A stretch of DNA of 64,000 bases from Ignavibacteriota bacterium. Its GTDB lineage: Bacteria > Bacteroidota > Ignavibacteria > Ignavibacteriales > Melioribacteraceae. The translations under genes and the position numbers were made by a program. How positions within the stretch are numbered: position 1 is the first letter of the stretch; the number at the start of each line of letters is the position of its first letter. This document shows positions 55,349 through 62,552 of the stretch, in pieces. The stretch lies in NCBI GenBank assembly GCA_013112585.1, contig JABFGH010000003.1, forward strand, positions 1 through 64,000, given 5' to 3'. The notes beneath the pieces were generated by a model that worked only from the letters and a program-made list of their open reading frames with translations, had not been told where the DNA came from and did no database searches.

Positions 55349-55757
55349 CCAAAGATCTAATCTCTTCCAGAGATTCCATCTTGAAGTAACACAAGATCAT
55401 ATCTTCGCCTTTAGAAGATAGGATCTTTGGGAAGCGAACTAATTTATTATTGATTAGTTATTATTGATGATTGACATTGTGACCATGCCTGAATAGGGAT
55501 TACTGATTTTAATTTAAGAACACCGATTAACGATTTTCGATTTTTGATCTTTTTTTACTTCTCAAATCTAAAATCTATAATCAGCAATCGTAAATCATTT
55601 TTAAAGGATTCAAATATTACTGATTTTGATTCACTCTTCATCAGAAGTATGAGTTAAAATAAAATTGACAGACAATGCTTTCCAAAGATATAATCTCTTT
55701 CAGAGATTCCATCTTAATGAAAACAAAAAGCCGCCAATCATAATTGAAGGACGGCTC
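55349..55757. repeat. Long intergenic repeat, copy 2, with duplicated structured end
   Basis: Matches 52101-52440 over almost its entire length. The end element (CCAAAGAT, then AATCTC and GAGATT, then CCATCTT) occurs twice here, at 55352-55382 and 55685-55715, and once in copy 1. Each can fold as AAGAT/ATCTT outside and AATCTC/GAGATT inside. Confidence 0.8.
55726..55755 (-). terminator. Rho-independent terminator of the LamG-type gene
   Basis: On the reverse strand GCCGTCC, a 13-base loop, GGCGGC, then TTTTTGTTTTC. It carries one mismatch relative to the copy at 52404-52437, and lies about 40 bases past the 55797-57077 stop. Confidence 0.65.
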
Positions 55758-55796
55758 TGTGTATTTAGTATTCTAATAAATACTAACTCCTTACTA

Positions 55797-57077
55797 CTAT
55801 TTCAATAAAGTCATTTTCATTGATTGTGAAAAATTCTCAGTTTCAATTCTATAAATATAAATTCCGCTTGGCAGATTTGAAGCATCGAAAGAAACTGTAT
55901 GATTACCTGCTTCAACATTGTCATTTAACAATACTGCAACTACTTCGCCTATTGTATTATAAACCTTAATGTTTACATTCGATTGCTGAGGAAGCTTAAA
56001 CTCAATTTTAGTAGATGGGTTAAATGGGTTAGGATAGTTTTGAGAAATATCAAAATCATCCGGAGTAATTGTTGAAACTTCAATTGTATTGCTGTATTCA
56101 AAGGTTCCATTCAAGTCAATTTGTTTTAGTCGATAAAAATAATTTCCGGCGGTATTCAACTTATCAGTGTATGAATAAGATTTTGCAGATGTACTATTTA
56201 TATTTCCTTCAACAAAACTAATCTTTTCAAAACTTTGATCATCCATTGATCTTTCAATTTCAAAACCATAATTGTTTAGCTCTGTGGCAGTTTCCCATTC
56301 CAATACAACACTATTGCCGTTTACAACTGCGGCAAATTTTGTCAGTTCAACCGGCAGTAAAGTATTATCTAAAACATAGTTGTCAAGAGTCATCATACCG
56401 GCTGTACCTGTAGTGGGACCATTAGAGGTAGCCAAAGCTAAAGGACTTTCATCGGCAGGAGGCAGTAGAGTATTGTTTGAAAAAGTGAAGTAGAAAACTG
56501 TATTAGCATCAGAGCCTAACCATGCTTGAGCTGTTGTAATTGTAAAATCTGCAGTATAGCGACCTATGTTTGAGTATCTAACTTCATCAAACATATTCAG
56601 TACAGAACCGGATGACCAAGATGAAGCAGCGCCTATGTTTACACCTACGTTACTGGCAGCAATTGGAATATTAGCATTTGAACCGGCAATTCCATTTGTA
56701 TAGAAAGTGGTCACAGTATCAGTTCTGGAAACCGCAACATGGTTCCAAGTATTAAGTGTTAAAACCGGTGATGAAATACTTATTGTTGCGCCAGCCCCGG
56801 TATCAAATCGTACTACAGGTCCGCCGCTGTTAAAAATATAAAATCTAAAAACATCGGGTCTTTCGGCAATATAAAATGTTGAAGCAGCAGTTGGATAAAC
56901 CCATGCTTCAATTGTAAAATCTCCTGTTAAATCTAATGCGGCATCGTCGTTAACATTAAAACAAACTCTTGAACCCGCATAAGAGAAAACATAATTGTCC
57001 TGCCCCAAAATATTTGTGTTAAAAAATAATAGGAGCGCTAATAAAATAAAAATGGATTGCAGTAAAGATTTTTTCAT
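55797..57077 (-). CDS. Secreted LamG/concanavalin-like protein with T9SS tail
   Basis: 426 residues. Signal peptide LLQSIFILLALLLFFNTNIL. Residues about 30-235 are a laminin-G/concanavalin-like jelly roll: LTGDFTIEAWVYPTAAST, NTWNHVAVSRTDTVTTFYTN, and FDEVRYSNIGRYTADF are diagnostic. An FN3-like module (VVLEWETATELNNYGFEIER) and the sorting tail NYPNPFNPST ending TLLK follow. It should be exported and surface-attached, probably binding carbohydrate. Its C-terminal half is closely like that of the 122-2518 protease. Confidence 0.9.
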   Translation of the reverse strand: MKKSLLQSIFILLALLLFFNTNILGQDNYVFSYAGSRVCFNVNDDAALDLTGDFTIEAWVYPTAASTFYIAERPDVFRFYIFNSGGPVVRFDTGAGATISISSPVLTLNTWNHVAVSRTDTVTTFYTNGIAGSNANIPIAASNVGVNIGAASSWSSGSVLNMFDEVRYSNIGRYTADFTITTAQAWLGSDANTVFYFTFSNNTLLPPADESPLALATSNGPTTGTAGMMTLDNYVLDNTLLPVELTKFAAVVNGNSVVLEWETATELNNYGFEIERSMDDQSFEKISFVEGNINSTSAKSYSYTDKLNTAGNYFYRLKQIDLNGTFEYSNTIEVSTITPDDFDISQNYPNPFNPSTKIEFKLPQQSNVNIKVYNTIGEVVAVLLNDNVEAGNHTVSFDASNLPSGIYIYRIETENFSQSMKMTLLK

Positions 57078-57295
57078 ACTAACCTCATAATTAGTTATGT
57101 GTATTTTTATTTAAGTTAAATATTCTTATTAAAAACACTTAGTGAATATTTCACTTTGCTTAGATTTGCAGCAATAGTTTGAATTTAAAAAATGCTGCCC
57201 TTAATAACAAAGCAATACGTAGGGGTAAATGTGAATTTCAAAATTAAATGTATTATTAATAAAACAGTTATACCAAAATTATTTTGTAAAACCTC

Positions 57296-57324
57296 TGTAA
57301 CAATTTCCCAATAACTTTCGTCTT
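57296..57324 (+). promoter_or_regulatory. ECF-type promoter upstream of the sigma factor gene
   Basis: TGTAAC at 57296-57301, a 17-base spacer, then CGTCTT at 57319-57324. This matches the AAC/CGTC pattern of many ECF sigma-dependent promoters. It lies 27 bases ahead of the sigma gene ATG, so the factor probably activates its own operon. Confidence 0.6.
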
Positions 57325-57350
57325 TAAAGCAGAAAACAAAATTTGAATAG

Positions 57351-57884
57351 ATGTTAACGAAAACGAGATACAATTTTTTAATTCAGCAGTACAAAAATAA
57401 CATTTACGGTTATTCCTTTTACATGTTGAAAAACAGAATGGACGCTGATGATGTTACGCAGGAAGTTCTTATAAAAATTTGGAAGAATATTAATGGGTTT
57501 AAGTTAACATCGGCAAAAACGTGGATAATGAGAACAACGCATAACCTTTGTATTGATTATTTAAGAAAGAGAAAAATAAACGTGGAAAGAATTTATTCAA
57601 TTGATGAAGAGTTTGTAGAAAATTTAGCGGGAGCCGAAAATGAAAGCAATCCGCATAATCAAACGCATCAAAATTTGATGGCAGATAAAATAAAGGAAAA
57701 GATTCAACTTCTGCCTGAAAATCTGAGAAGCATTTTTGTTCTTTATGAATTACACGGATTAAAATATAGAGAAATTAGTAAAGCGCTCGATCTTCCGATA
57801 AACACGGTAAAAGTTTATTTAATGCGTGCGCGAAAAAAATTACAAGAGGAATTAAAATATTATGAACGCCAAGAAGTCATTTGA
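57351..57884 (+). CDS. ECF-family RNA polymerase sigma factor
   Basis: 177 residues. Region 2: YGYSFYMLKNRMDADDVTQE, VLIKIWKNINGF with the core-binding and -10 helix, then WIMRTTHNLCIDYLRKRK. Region 4: LRSIFVLYELHGLKYREISK, ALDLPINTVKVYLMRARKKL for -35 binding. Such factors direct polymerase to stress or surface genes. The anti-sigma gene overlaps its end by 23 bases, and a matching promoter lies upstream, so the operon is likely self-activated and held off by the anti-sigma factor. Confidence 0.93.
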   Translation: MLTKTRYNFLIQQYKNNIYGYSFYMLKNRMDADDVTQEVLIKIWKNINGFKLTSAKTWIMRTTHNLCIDYLRKRKINVERIYSIDEEFVENLAGAENESNPHNQTHQNLMADKIKEKIQLLPENLRSIFVLYELHGLKYREISKALDLPINTVKVYLMRARKKLQEELKYYERQEVI

Positions 57885-58440
57885 AATAACAGAGGAATTG
57901 CGGGATAAAATAATTTCCGCTGCCTATGGCGATGCGGGTTTTATTGATAAGATTAAGATCAATAAACTTGCTGCAAAATACCCTGAAGTGAAAATTCTTT
58001 TCGACGAATATTCAACCACGGCAAACGCAGCCCATTCAATTAAATTGGAGGAATGTCCGGATGAATTGCTGAACTCTGTCGGGAGTAAAATTGGAGTTAA
58101 AAGAGAAAACAAAAAATCATTTTTATTTGATTTGTACACGGCATTGTTTACCCGACCAATAGTTTCAGCCGCGGCTGCATCCATTTTGGTTATCGCAATT
58201 GTTACATCAATAATTTTTAACAAAAATGAATATCAATACAATTACTCACCTGAAGAGATAGCTTTAGCTGATAAGCAGGTAAAAGAATCACTCTATTTTG
58301 TGAGTAAAATTTTTAATAAAGCACAAACAAATTTAACCGATGAAATTTTGACCGATCGCGTGGCTAAACCAATTTCAAAGGGAATTAACTTAGTAAACGA
58401 CTTATTTATTGAAGGAGATAAAAATGAAAACTTTAACTAA
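57862..58440 (+). CDS. Membrane anti-sigma factor (probable)
   Basis: 192 residues. It is soluble for about 95 residues with helices (EITEELRDKIISAAYGDAGF), then one transmembrane segment (PIVSAAAASILVIAIVTSII), then an outer domain of about 75 residues. This is the topology of a Bacteroidota anti-sigma factor. It overlaps the sigma gene at its start and ends 17 bases into the next gene. No zinc-binding HxxxCxxC motif is visible, so it belongs to a different class from the ZAS domain anti-sigmas. The call rests mainly on context. Confidence 0.7.
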   Translation: MNAKKSFEITEELRDKIISAAYGDAGFIDKIKINKLAAKYPEVKILFDEYSTTANAAHSIKLEECPDELLNSVGSKIGVKRENKKSFLFDLYTALFTRPIVSAAAASILVIAIVTSIIFNKNEYQYNYSPEEIALADKQVKESLYFVSKIFNKAQTNLTDEILTDRVAKPISKGINLVNDLFIEGDKNENFN

Positions 58441-58975
58441 ACTTGCTGTTATATTCGTACTATTATTAAGCACGGCAGCATTTGCACAAGGCAAAGACTA
58501 CTCGGATGAACCCGGTTATGTTAACTTTGGTAATCTTGCAGATTTTGAAACTGAAGAAATGGTAACCGAGGTAATTTTAGAAGACCATATTTTAAGAATG
58601 GTTTCAAAAATTACCAAGGGTGAAGATGAAGACCTTTCAAAACTTATAGGCGGATTAAAACTTATACGCGTAAACGCTTTTGAAGTGAACACAAAAAATG
58701 AAAGTGAATTATTCGATAAAGTGAAATCAGTTGATAAAGATTTGATGGGAGAAGGCTGGGATAGAATTGTGAAATCGAGAAGTAAATCTGAATCGGCTTA
58801 CGTTTACATTAAAACTGACGGAACGGATAATATTTACGGTTTAGTAGTAATGGCTATTGATGGCAGCGGGGAAGCTGTGTTTGTAAATATTGTAGGCGAT
58901 ATAAATTTGGAAACAATCGGCAAACTCGGCGCTAAGTTCGATATTCCTGCACTTGATCAAATTAATGGCAAATAA
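58424..58975 (+). CDS. DUF4252 protein, secreted
   Basis: 183 residues from the ATG at 58424, preceded by GAAGGAG. Signal peptide KTLTKLAVIFVLLLSTAAFA. The mature domain (VNFGNLADFETEEMVTEVIL, LIGGLKLIRVNAFEV, DLMGEGWDRIVKSRSKSES, YGLVVMAIDGSGEAVFVNIV) is the DUF4252 type, very often encoded behind ECF sigma/anti-sigma pairs in Bacteroidota. Function unknown; perhaps a sensor or effector of an envelope response. A paralogue follows at 58991. Confidence 0.85.
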   Translation: MKTLTKLAVIFVLLLSTAAFAQGKDYSDEPGYVNFGNLADFETEEMVTEVILEDHILRMVSKITKGEDEDLSKLIGGLKLIRVNAFEVNTKNESELFDKVKSVDKDLMGEGWDRIVKSRSKSESAYVYIKTDGTDNIYGLVVMAIDGSGEAVFVNIVGDINLETIGKLGAKFDIPALDQINGK

Positions 58976-58990
58976 TAGAACGGGGATAAA

Positions 58991-59539
58991 ATGAATATCA
59001 AAAGATTTTTAGCGCTTGGATTGATTCTCCTTGCCAGTCTCTCTTTTACCGGCTGCCTTGGTGTAAACGGAGAGTTTAGAACCGTGCGGAATCATGTTCT
59101 AAGAAATATTGATATGGATGTAAACCGTGATATTGAATTAAGCATTGGTCCTGCATTAATTTCATTCGCCTCGCTTTTTGTAAGCTTTGCCGAAACTGAT
59201 GAACCCGTTGATGAAATGATGCGGCAGGTTAAGCGTGTTCAGGTTGGCATTTATGAAGTAAAAAAGGTTCATAACGCAAAAGTAAGCAGTTCGGTTGTAT
59301 CCGAGCTAACAGATTTGATGAGTGAAAAGGGCTGGAAATACATTGTTAAAAGCCGCGATAGAAACGAGATAGCAACAGTTTTTGTAAGAAGTGAAGAAGT
59401 TGATGAACTAAGCGAAATGTTCGTTGTTGCCGTCTCCGATCAAGAAGTAGTTTTTGTACACATTGAAGGCGAGCTTGAAGACTTGATTGAGATAGCAGTT
59501 AGAGAGCATGGACTTGGAATTCAGGTCGCTAATAAGTAG
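58991..59539 (+). CDS. DUF4252 lipoprotein, paralogue
   Basis: 182 residues. Signal with lipobox LILLASLSFTGCLGV, so lipid-anchored. The mature part matches the preceding protein: IELSIGPALISFASLF, MMRQVKRVQVGIYEVKKV, LMSEKGWKYIVKSRDRNEIA, and MFVVAVSDQEVVFVHIEGEL. Two members with one soluble and one lipid-anchored are usual for these operons. It starts 15 bases after the previous stop (GGGGAT site) and is the last gene of the sigma operon. Confidence 0.85.
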   Translation: MNIKRFLALGLILLASLSFTGCLGVNGEFRTVRNHVLRNIDMDVNRDIELSIGPALISFASLFVSFAETDEPVDEMMRQVKRVQVGIYEVKKVHNAKVSSSVVSELTDLMSEKGWKYIVKSRDRNEIATVFVRSEEVDELSEMFVVAVSDQEVVFVHIEGELEDLIEIAVREHGLGIQVANK

Positions 59540-59547
59540 AATCTGTA

Positions 59548-59571
59548 GCGTAGATTGCTTGCAATCTGCGC
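59548..59571 (+). terminator. Hairpin after the sigma operon, REP-like
   Basis: GCG-AGATTGC, then TT, then GCAATCT-CGC (a perfect inner seven-base stem), followed by TGTTAAATTTTATTT. It lies right after the last DUF4252 gene. The sequence looks like a mobile palindromic unit that now serves as a terminator. Confidence 0.5.
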
Positions 59572-59624
59572 TGTTAAATTTTATTTGAGAAATTACACAC
59601 TGCAATGTATTTGAATAATATTTT

Positions 59625-59903
59625 TCAAATACTATGTCTAAGTTCACTATCACTTCTTTCCTTTAAAATTATTTTTATTAAAGATTGATAGGGGACATCA
59701 CGCTTATTAGCAATTATTTTTATATCATTTAATAAAAACTCCGGCAGCCTTAAAGAAATAGTTTTAGTTGAAGGCTTTAATTTTGGGAATGACACTGATT
59801 TCGAAGACTTCCAATCTAAATAATCAGTTGAATCATTTTTTGACCAGAATTCTCTTTCTTCATTTTCAGTATTAAGTTTCGGTATTTTTTTTAGTTTCTT
59901 CAT
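59625..59903 (-). CDS. CopG/BrnA-like antitoxin
   Basis: 92 residues. The C-terminal half is a ribbon-helix-helix of the CopG/BrnA kind: KTISLRLPEFLLNDIKIIAN, KRDVPYQSLIKIIL. The N-terminal half is acidic and Trp-rich (REFWSKNDSTDYLDWKSSKS), as in BrnA-type partner-binding segments. No BrnT-like toxin frame is next to it; its upstream neighbour is the HigBA pair 49 bases away. It could be an orphan or part of a three-gene module. Confidence 0.75.
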   Translation of the reverse strand: MKKLKKIPKLNTENEEREFWSKNDSTDYLDWKSSKSVSFPKLKPSTKTISLRLPEFLLNDIKIIANKRDVPYQSLIKIILKERSDSELRHSI

Positions 59904-59952
59904 AGCAAGTTTTTTGTAATAGTCTTATTTCTAATATGTTACTCATATAATA

Positions 59953-60372
59953 TCACTTATTCTCAATAAACACAGAAGGGGAAACAGAAAACATTTTACT
60001 AAGAATTACTACCTGCCTCAAATTTAGCTTTCTTTTCCCATTTATAATTTCTGAAACAACACCTTGACTTCCAATCTCACTTAAATCACTTTGCTTCAAT
60101 CCATGTTCTTCTAAAAGAAATTTTAATACCCCAATTGGGTCGCCGGCTGGCTCTTCAATTTTTCTATCTTCATAATCTTTTACTAAAGTTCCAAGAGTAT
60201 CAATTAATGATTCCTTAACCGGATCACTTTTATCACTTACTTCATCAATTAATTGATCCAGCATTCTCACCGTTCTTTTATATTGCCGTTCAGTATGAAT
60301 TGTTGACACAACTTTTGAAACTGTCTGCCAAACTTTAATTGTTCTTCTTATTTCATTTTTTTCTTTTATCAT
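59953..60372 (-). CDS. HigA-like antitoxin, helix-turn-helix
   Basis: 139 residues from the ATG at 60372, or 145 from an ATG at 60390 that overlaps the toxin gene. The C-terminal helix-turn-helix is IGVLKFLLEEHGLKQSDLSE, IGSQGVVSEIINGKRKLNLR. The N-terminal half is helical and charged, including a segment (LDQLIDEVSDKSDPVKESL) typical of HigA antitoxins. It neutralises the toxin encoded upstream and represses the operon. The order toxin before antitoxin is the HigBA arrangement. Confidence 0.85.
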   Translation of the reverse strand: MIKEKNEIRRTIKVWQTVSKVVSTIHTERQYKRTVRMLDQLIDEVSDKSDPVKESLIDTLGTLVKDYEDRKIEEPAGDPIGVLKFLLEEHGLKQSDLSEIGSQGVVSEIINGKRKLNLRQVVILSKMFSVSPSVFIENK

Positions 60373-60377
60373 TATTT

Positions 60378-60665
60378 TTATTCCTTCCATTTTCCTTTAT
60401 CATATTCTTTGTGTGATAAAATATGCCGGATATAAATTCGTTTTGCATGGTAAACTATATAAGCAATTAGTCGATATTTATTACCTCCGATATTAAATAC
60501 CGTAAATTTTCCAACTTGATCCGCTTTGGGAAAAGTTTTTCTTAACTCCGAAAATGAACTATAATTACTCTGTTTAACAATGCGGTACCATCTGTCTAAT
60601 GGCTCCTGTGAATCGGGATGTTTTTTGCTGAACTCTAATAACCGTTTACGGGAGATAATATGCAT
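60378..60665 (-). CDS. HigB-like toxin (mRNA interferase family)
   Basis: 95 residues, RelE/ParE-like HigB. MHIISRKRLLEFSKKHPDSQ, the domain centre FPKADQVGKFTVFNIGGNKY, RLIAYIVYHAKRIYIRHILS with the basic/His active residues, and HKEYDKGKWKE at the C-terminus all match the family. It cleaves mRNA on ribosomes when free of HigA. The gene is followed directly by the antitoxin, with start/stop overlap or a five-base gap depending on which antitoxin ATG is used. Confidence 0.9.
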   Translation of the reverse strand: MHIISRKRLLEFSKKHPDSQEPLDRWYRIVKQSNYSSFSELRKTFPKADQVGKFTVFNIGGNKYRLIAYIVYHAKRIYIRHILSHKEYDKGKWKE

Positions 60666-60836
60666 AGTTTAATATATCTCATATTGAGATGTAATTCAAG
60701 CAGTTTATGATGGTTTGTTTTAGAATGATGTTGAATGTGGACTGCGGAACGTGACACCTGGGTAATTTTGCCATAAATCTTTTTGTCCTCTTGCCTGCCC
60801 CGAGTATTTTCGGGGACTATTTACTTATTTAAGAGG

Positions 60837-61871
60837 TTATGTATTTCCGTTCACATAGTCTTGCAATATTTTCCTAGCAGTTTGTTCTGCTTTAGTTTTG
60901 CTTGCATTATAAAGTGATTGTGAATTATATTGTCGAAGATTATCAATATCTCTGCCTTTACGAAACCTTACATTCCATTTACCATTATTTCCTTCAAATA
61001 AAGAAACACTAATATTCATATCTCCTTTTATAGCATACCACCTTATTCCATTAGATATTTTTCTTTCATCCCAATCTACTTCAACTGTTAGTCTTTCAAG
61101 TGAGTGACGCATTTCAAGAGCAGTTTGATAACGCTCTTTTTTATTTATATTGAGCGCCTTGTTGATAAGTAATCTGAAAGACCTTGGAATAAAAAAGCGA
61201 TAACTAGTTCGGTCAGGAAATGTCCCCGCTATAGTTCTGTCCCTTACTTCACTAAACGGAACGTTGGAAATATAGCTATCCCCATTTACCAAGCGATAAA
61301 GAGTTGCCCCACAAGCATAAATATCTGACTGAGCTGAAAATTTTTCAAAGGATGTTACTTCGGGAGCCAAATGTAAAACATATTGGTAATCTTTTATTGA
61401 GGATAAATCAAGAGCGGCAATACTTGGCAAGGCAAGTCCAAAATCTGAAAGTTTGCCTTCAGATGCATTTCCAATCATTATGTTTGCAGGTTTAATATCT
61501 CTATGAATTATAGCTTTTGAATGAGAATATTCTAGGGCTCTTAAAACATCAATCATAAGCTTCTTAGCACGTGAAAGTTTTACATATGCCCCCTTTACTT
61601 CATCTTCTAAACTTCCATTTTTAAGATATTCCATTTTAACATAAATTCTATCATCGTTCATTGCGCCGGTATCAAGTACTTTAACAATATTTGGATGCTC
61701 AGTTAATTGTAGAGTTTGGGCTTCGGAATAAAAATTATTTTGGTCTATGACTTTATCTTTAGGAATAAGTTTGACCGCACATTCAGAATCCAAACCAATG
61801 TCAACGGCTCTCCATACTTCACCGAAATGCCCAGAACCAAGTCTATCTAAAAAATCAAAGGAAACAGCCAT
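60837..61871 (-). CDS. Serine/threonine protein kinase with C-terminal domain
   Basis: 344 residues from the ATG at 61871 (a TTG at 61889 would overlap the upstream gene). Kinase domain in the first 260: LGSGHFGEVWRAVD, ECAVKLIPKD, catalytic HRDIKPANIMIGNA, SDFGLALPSI, APEVTSFEKFSAQSDIYACG. It lacks a transmembrane segment, unlike most bacterial PASTA kinases. The remaining 80 residues (WDERKISNGIRWYAIKG, ISVSLFEGNNGKWNVRFRKG, then a helix) form a small unrecognised domain. It is two bases downstream of the RNase H-fold gene stop, so the pair is co-translated. Substrate unknown. Confidence 0.9.
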   Translation of the reverse strand: MAVSFDFLDRLGSGHFGEVWRAVDIGLDSECAVKLIPKDKVIDQNNFYSEAQTLQLTEHPNIVKVLDTGAMNDDRIYVKMEYLKNGSLEDEVKGAYVKLSRAKKLMIDVLRALEYSHSKAIIHRDIKPANIMIGNASEGKLSDFGLALPSIAALDLSSIKDYQYVLHLAPEVTSFEKFSAQSDIYACGATLYRLVNGDSYISNVPFSEVRDRTIAGTFPDRTSYRFFIPRSFRLLINKALNINKKERYQTALEMRHSLERLTVEVDWDERKISNGIRWYAIKGDMNISVSLFEGNNGKWNVRFRKGRDIDNLRQYNSQSLYNASKTKAEQTARKILQDYVNGNT

Positions 61872-61873
61872 AA

Positions 61874-62329
61874 CTATAAACAACTCCAAGCAACTAAAAT
61901 TGCTTCATTTATTTTCTCAGATGTTTTCGCATAGTTTACAACTGATGTTATATCAATATCAGTCACCAAATATTTTGCCTTTCCTTTACAACCCAAATCT
62001 TTAGCAATAGTTGCTTTAACTTTTCTAAAAACATTTTCATTTCCTTTGTTAGCTCCGAGAAGAAAAACGATTGCCTCATTTTCAGCACGACTTGTATAGA
62101 GTTTTCCTTTTTGGGCCATAGCTTCTGCACCCTTAATTCCCCATTTATCAATTTTGTACTTTCTGGATAACTCATCAAGTTCTTGATAAAACCACTTTAA
62201 TTCAGCTGGTCTTGAAAAACCATTTGGGAAGTGAATCGTACCAGAATCAACTAAAACTGGAGAGTTTTTATTACCATCAACGATTGCAAAAGAATAATCT
62301 TTGTTACTACACCTTAATCCAATGACCAT
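61874..62329 (-). CDS. Small RNase H-fold (RuvC/DUF3010-like) protein, kinase partner
   Basis: 151 residues. It resembles a RuvC/RNase H fold: first strand pair MVIGLRCSNKDYSFAIVDG, a middle KWGIKGAEAMAQKGKLYTS, and a last helix SEKINEAILVAWSCL. The usual catalytic Asp after the first Gly is replaced by Leu-Arg-Cys and the last Asp by Asn-Glu, so it may be inactive as a nuclease; Glu in GAE and NEAI are retained. The gene comes first, with the kinase right after. I do not know this pair from a named system. The fold call is by eye. Confidence 0.6.
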   Translation of the reverse strand: MVIGLRCSNKDYSFAIVDGNKNSPVLVDSGTIHFPNGFSRPAELKWFYQELDELSRKYKIDKWGIKGAEAMAQKGKLYTSRAENEAIVFLLGANKGNENVFRKVKATIAKDLGCKGKAKYLVTDIDITSVVNYAKTSEKINEAILVAWSCL

Positions 62330-62349
62330 AATAACTCCATTTGATAACG

Positions 62350-62537
62350 CATAACGGCGTCGTTGCTAAAGCGCAGCCCATAACAACACTGCCATATTGA
62401 TTATTAAAATTTATATTTACAAAAAACTTACACACATTACAAAAGCTAAACAGCAATGCCGAAGCGGTACTGTAAACCTCAGAATTTCAAAATGGTGCAA
62501 GCGTAAACGCTGGCGCTTTGAGCAACTGGTTATAAGC
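62350..62537. other. attC-like inverted repeat between accessory genes
   Basis: GCATAACGGCG, then TCGTTGCTAAAGCGC near 62350-62374 is matched in reverse by GCGCTTTGAGCAAC, then TGGTTATAAGC at 62513-62537. The ends thus pair as GTTGCT-AAAGCGC with GCGCTTT-GAGCAAC and carry the GTTAT/ATAAC core words of integron attC sites. A second CCATAACAAC lies at 62379. The span (188 bases) is longer than a usual attC and no integrase is seen, so the identity is uncertain. The region is richer in G and C than its neighbours. Confidence 0.45.
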
Positions 62538-62552
62538 GATTTATTATTTTAC

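Larger units (their letters stand above)
54975..55796. other. Long intergenic region with second copy of the long repeat
   Basis: 822 bases without a convincing gene. 54975-55320 shows no feature that I can name. From about 55349 to 55757 it carries the repeat family described separately and the terminator of the next gene. Confidence 0.6.

Noticed and set aside
59625-59903. BrnT/BrnA toxin-antitoxin pair
   Set aside because: The ribbon-helix-helix gene resembles BrnA, but no BrnT-like frame lies beside it on either strand.
60798-60815. CCCCGA/TCGGGG hairpin as terminator of the kinase gene
   Set aside because: It lies 22 bases past the kinase stop, but the reverse-strand sequence after it has no T tract; kept only as a possible weak structure.
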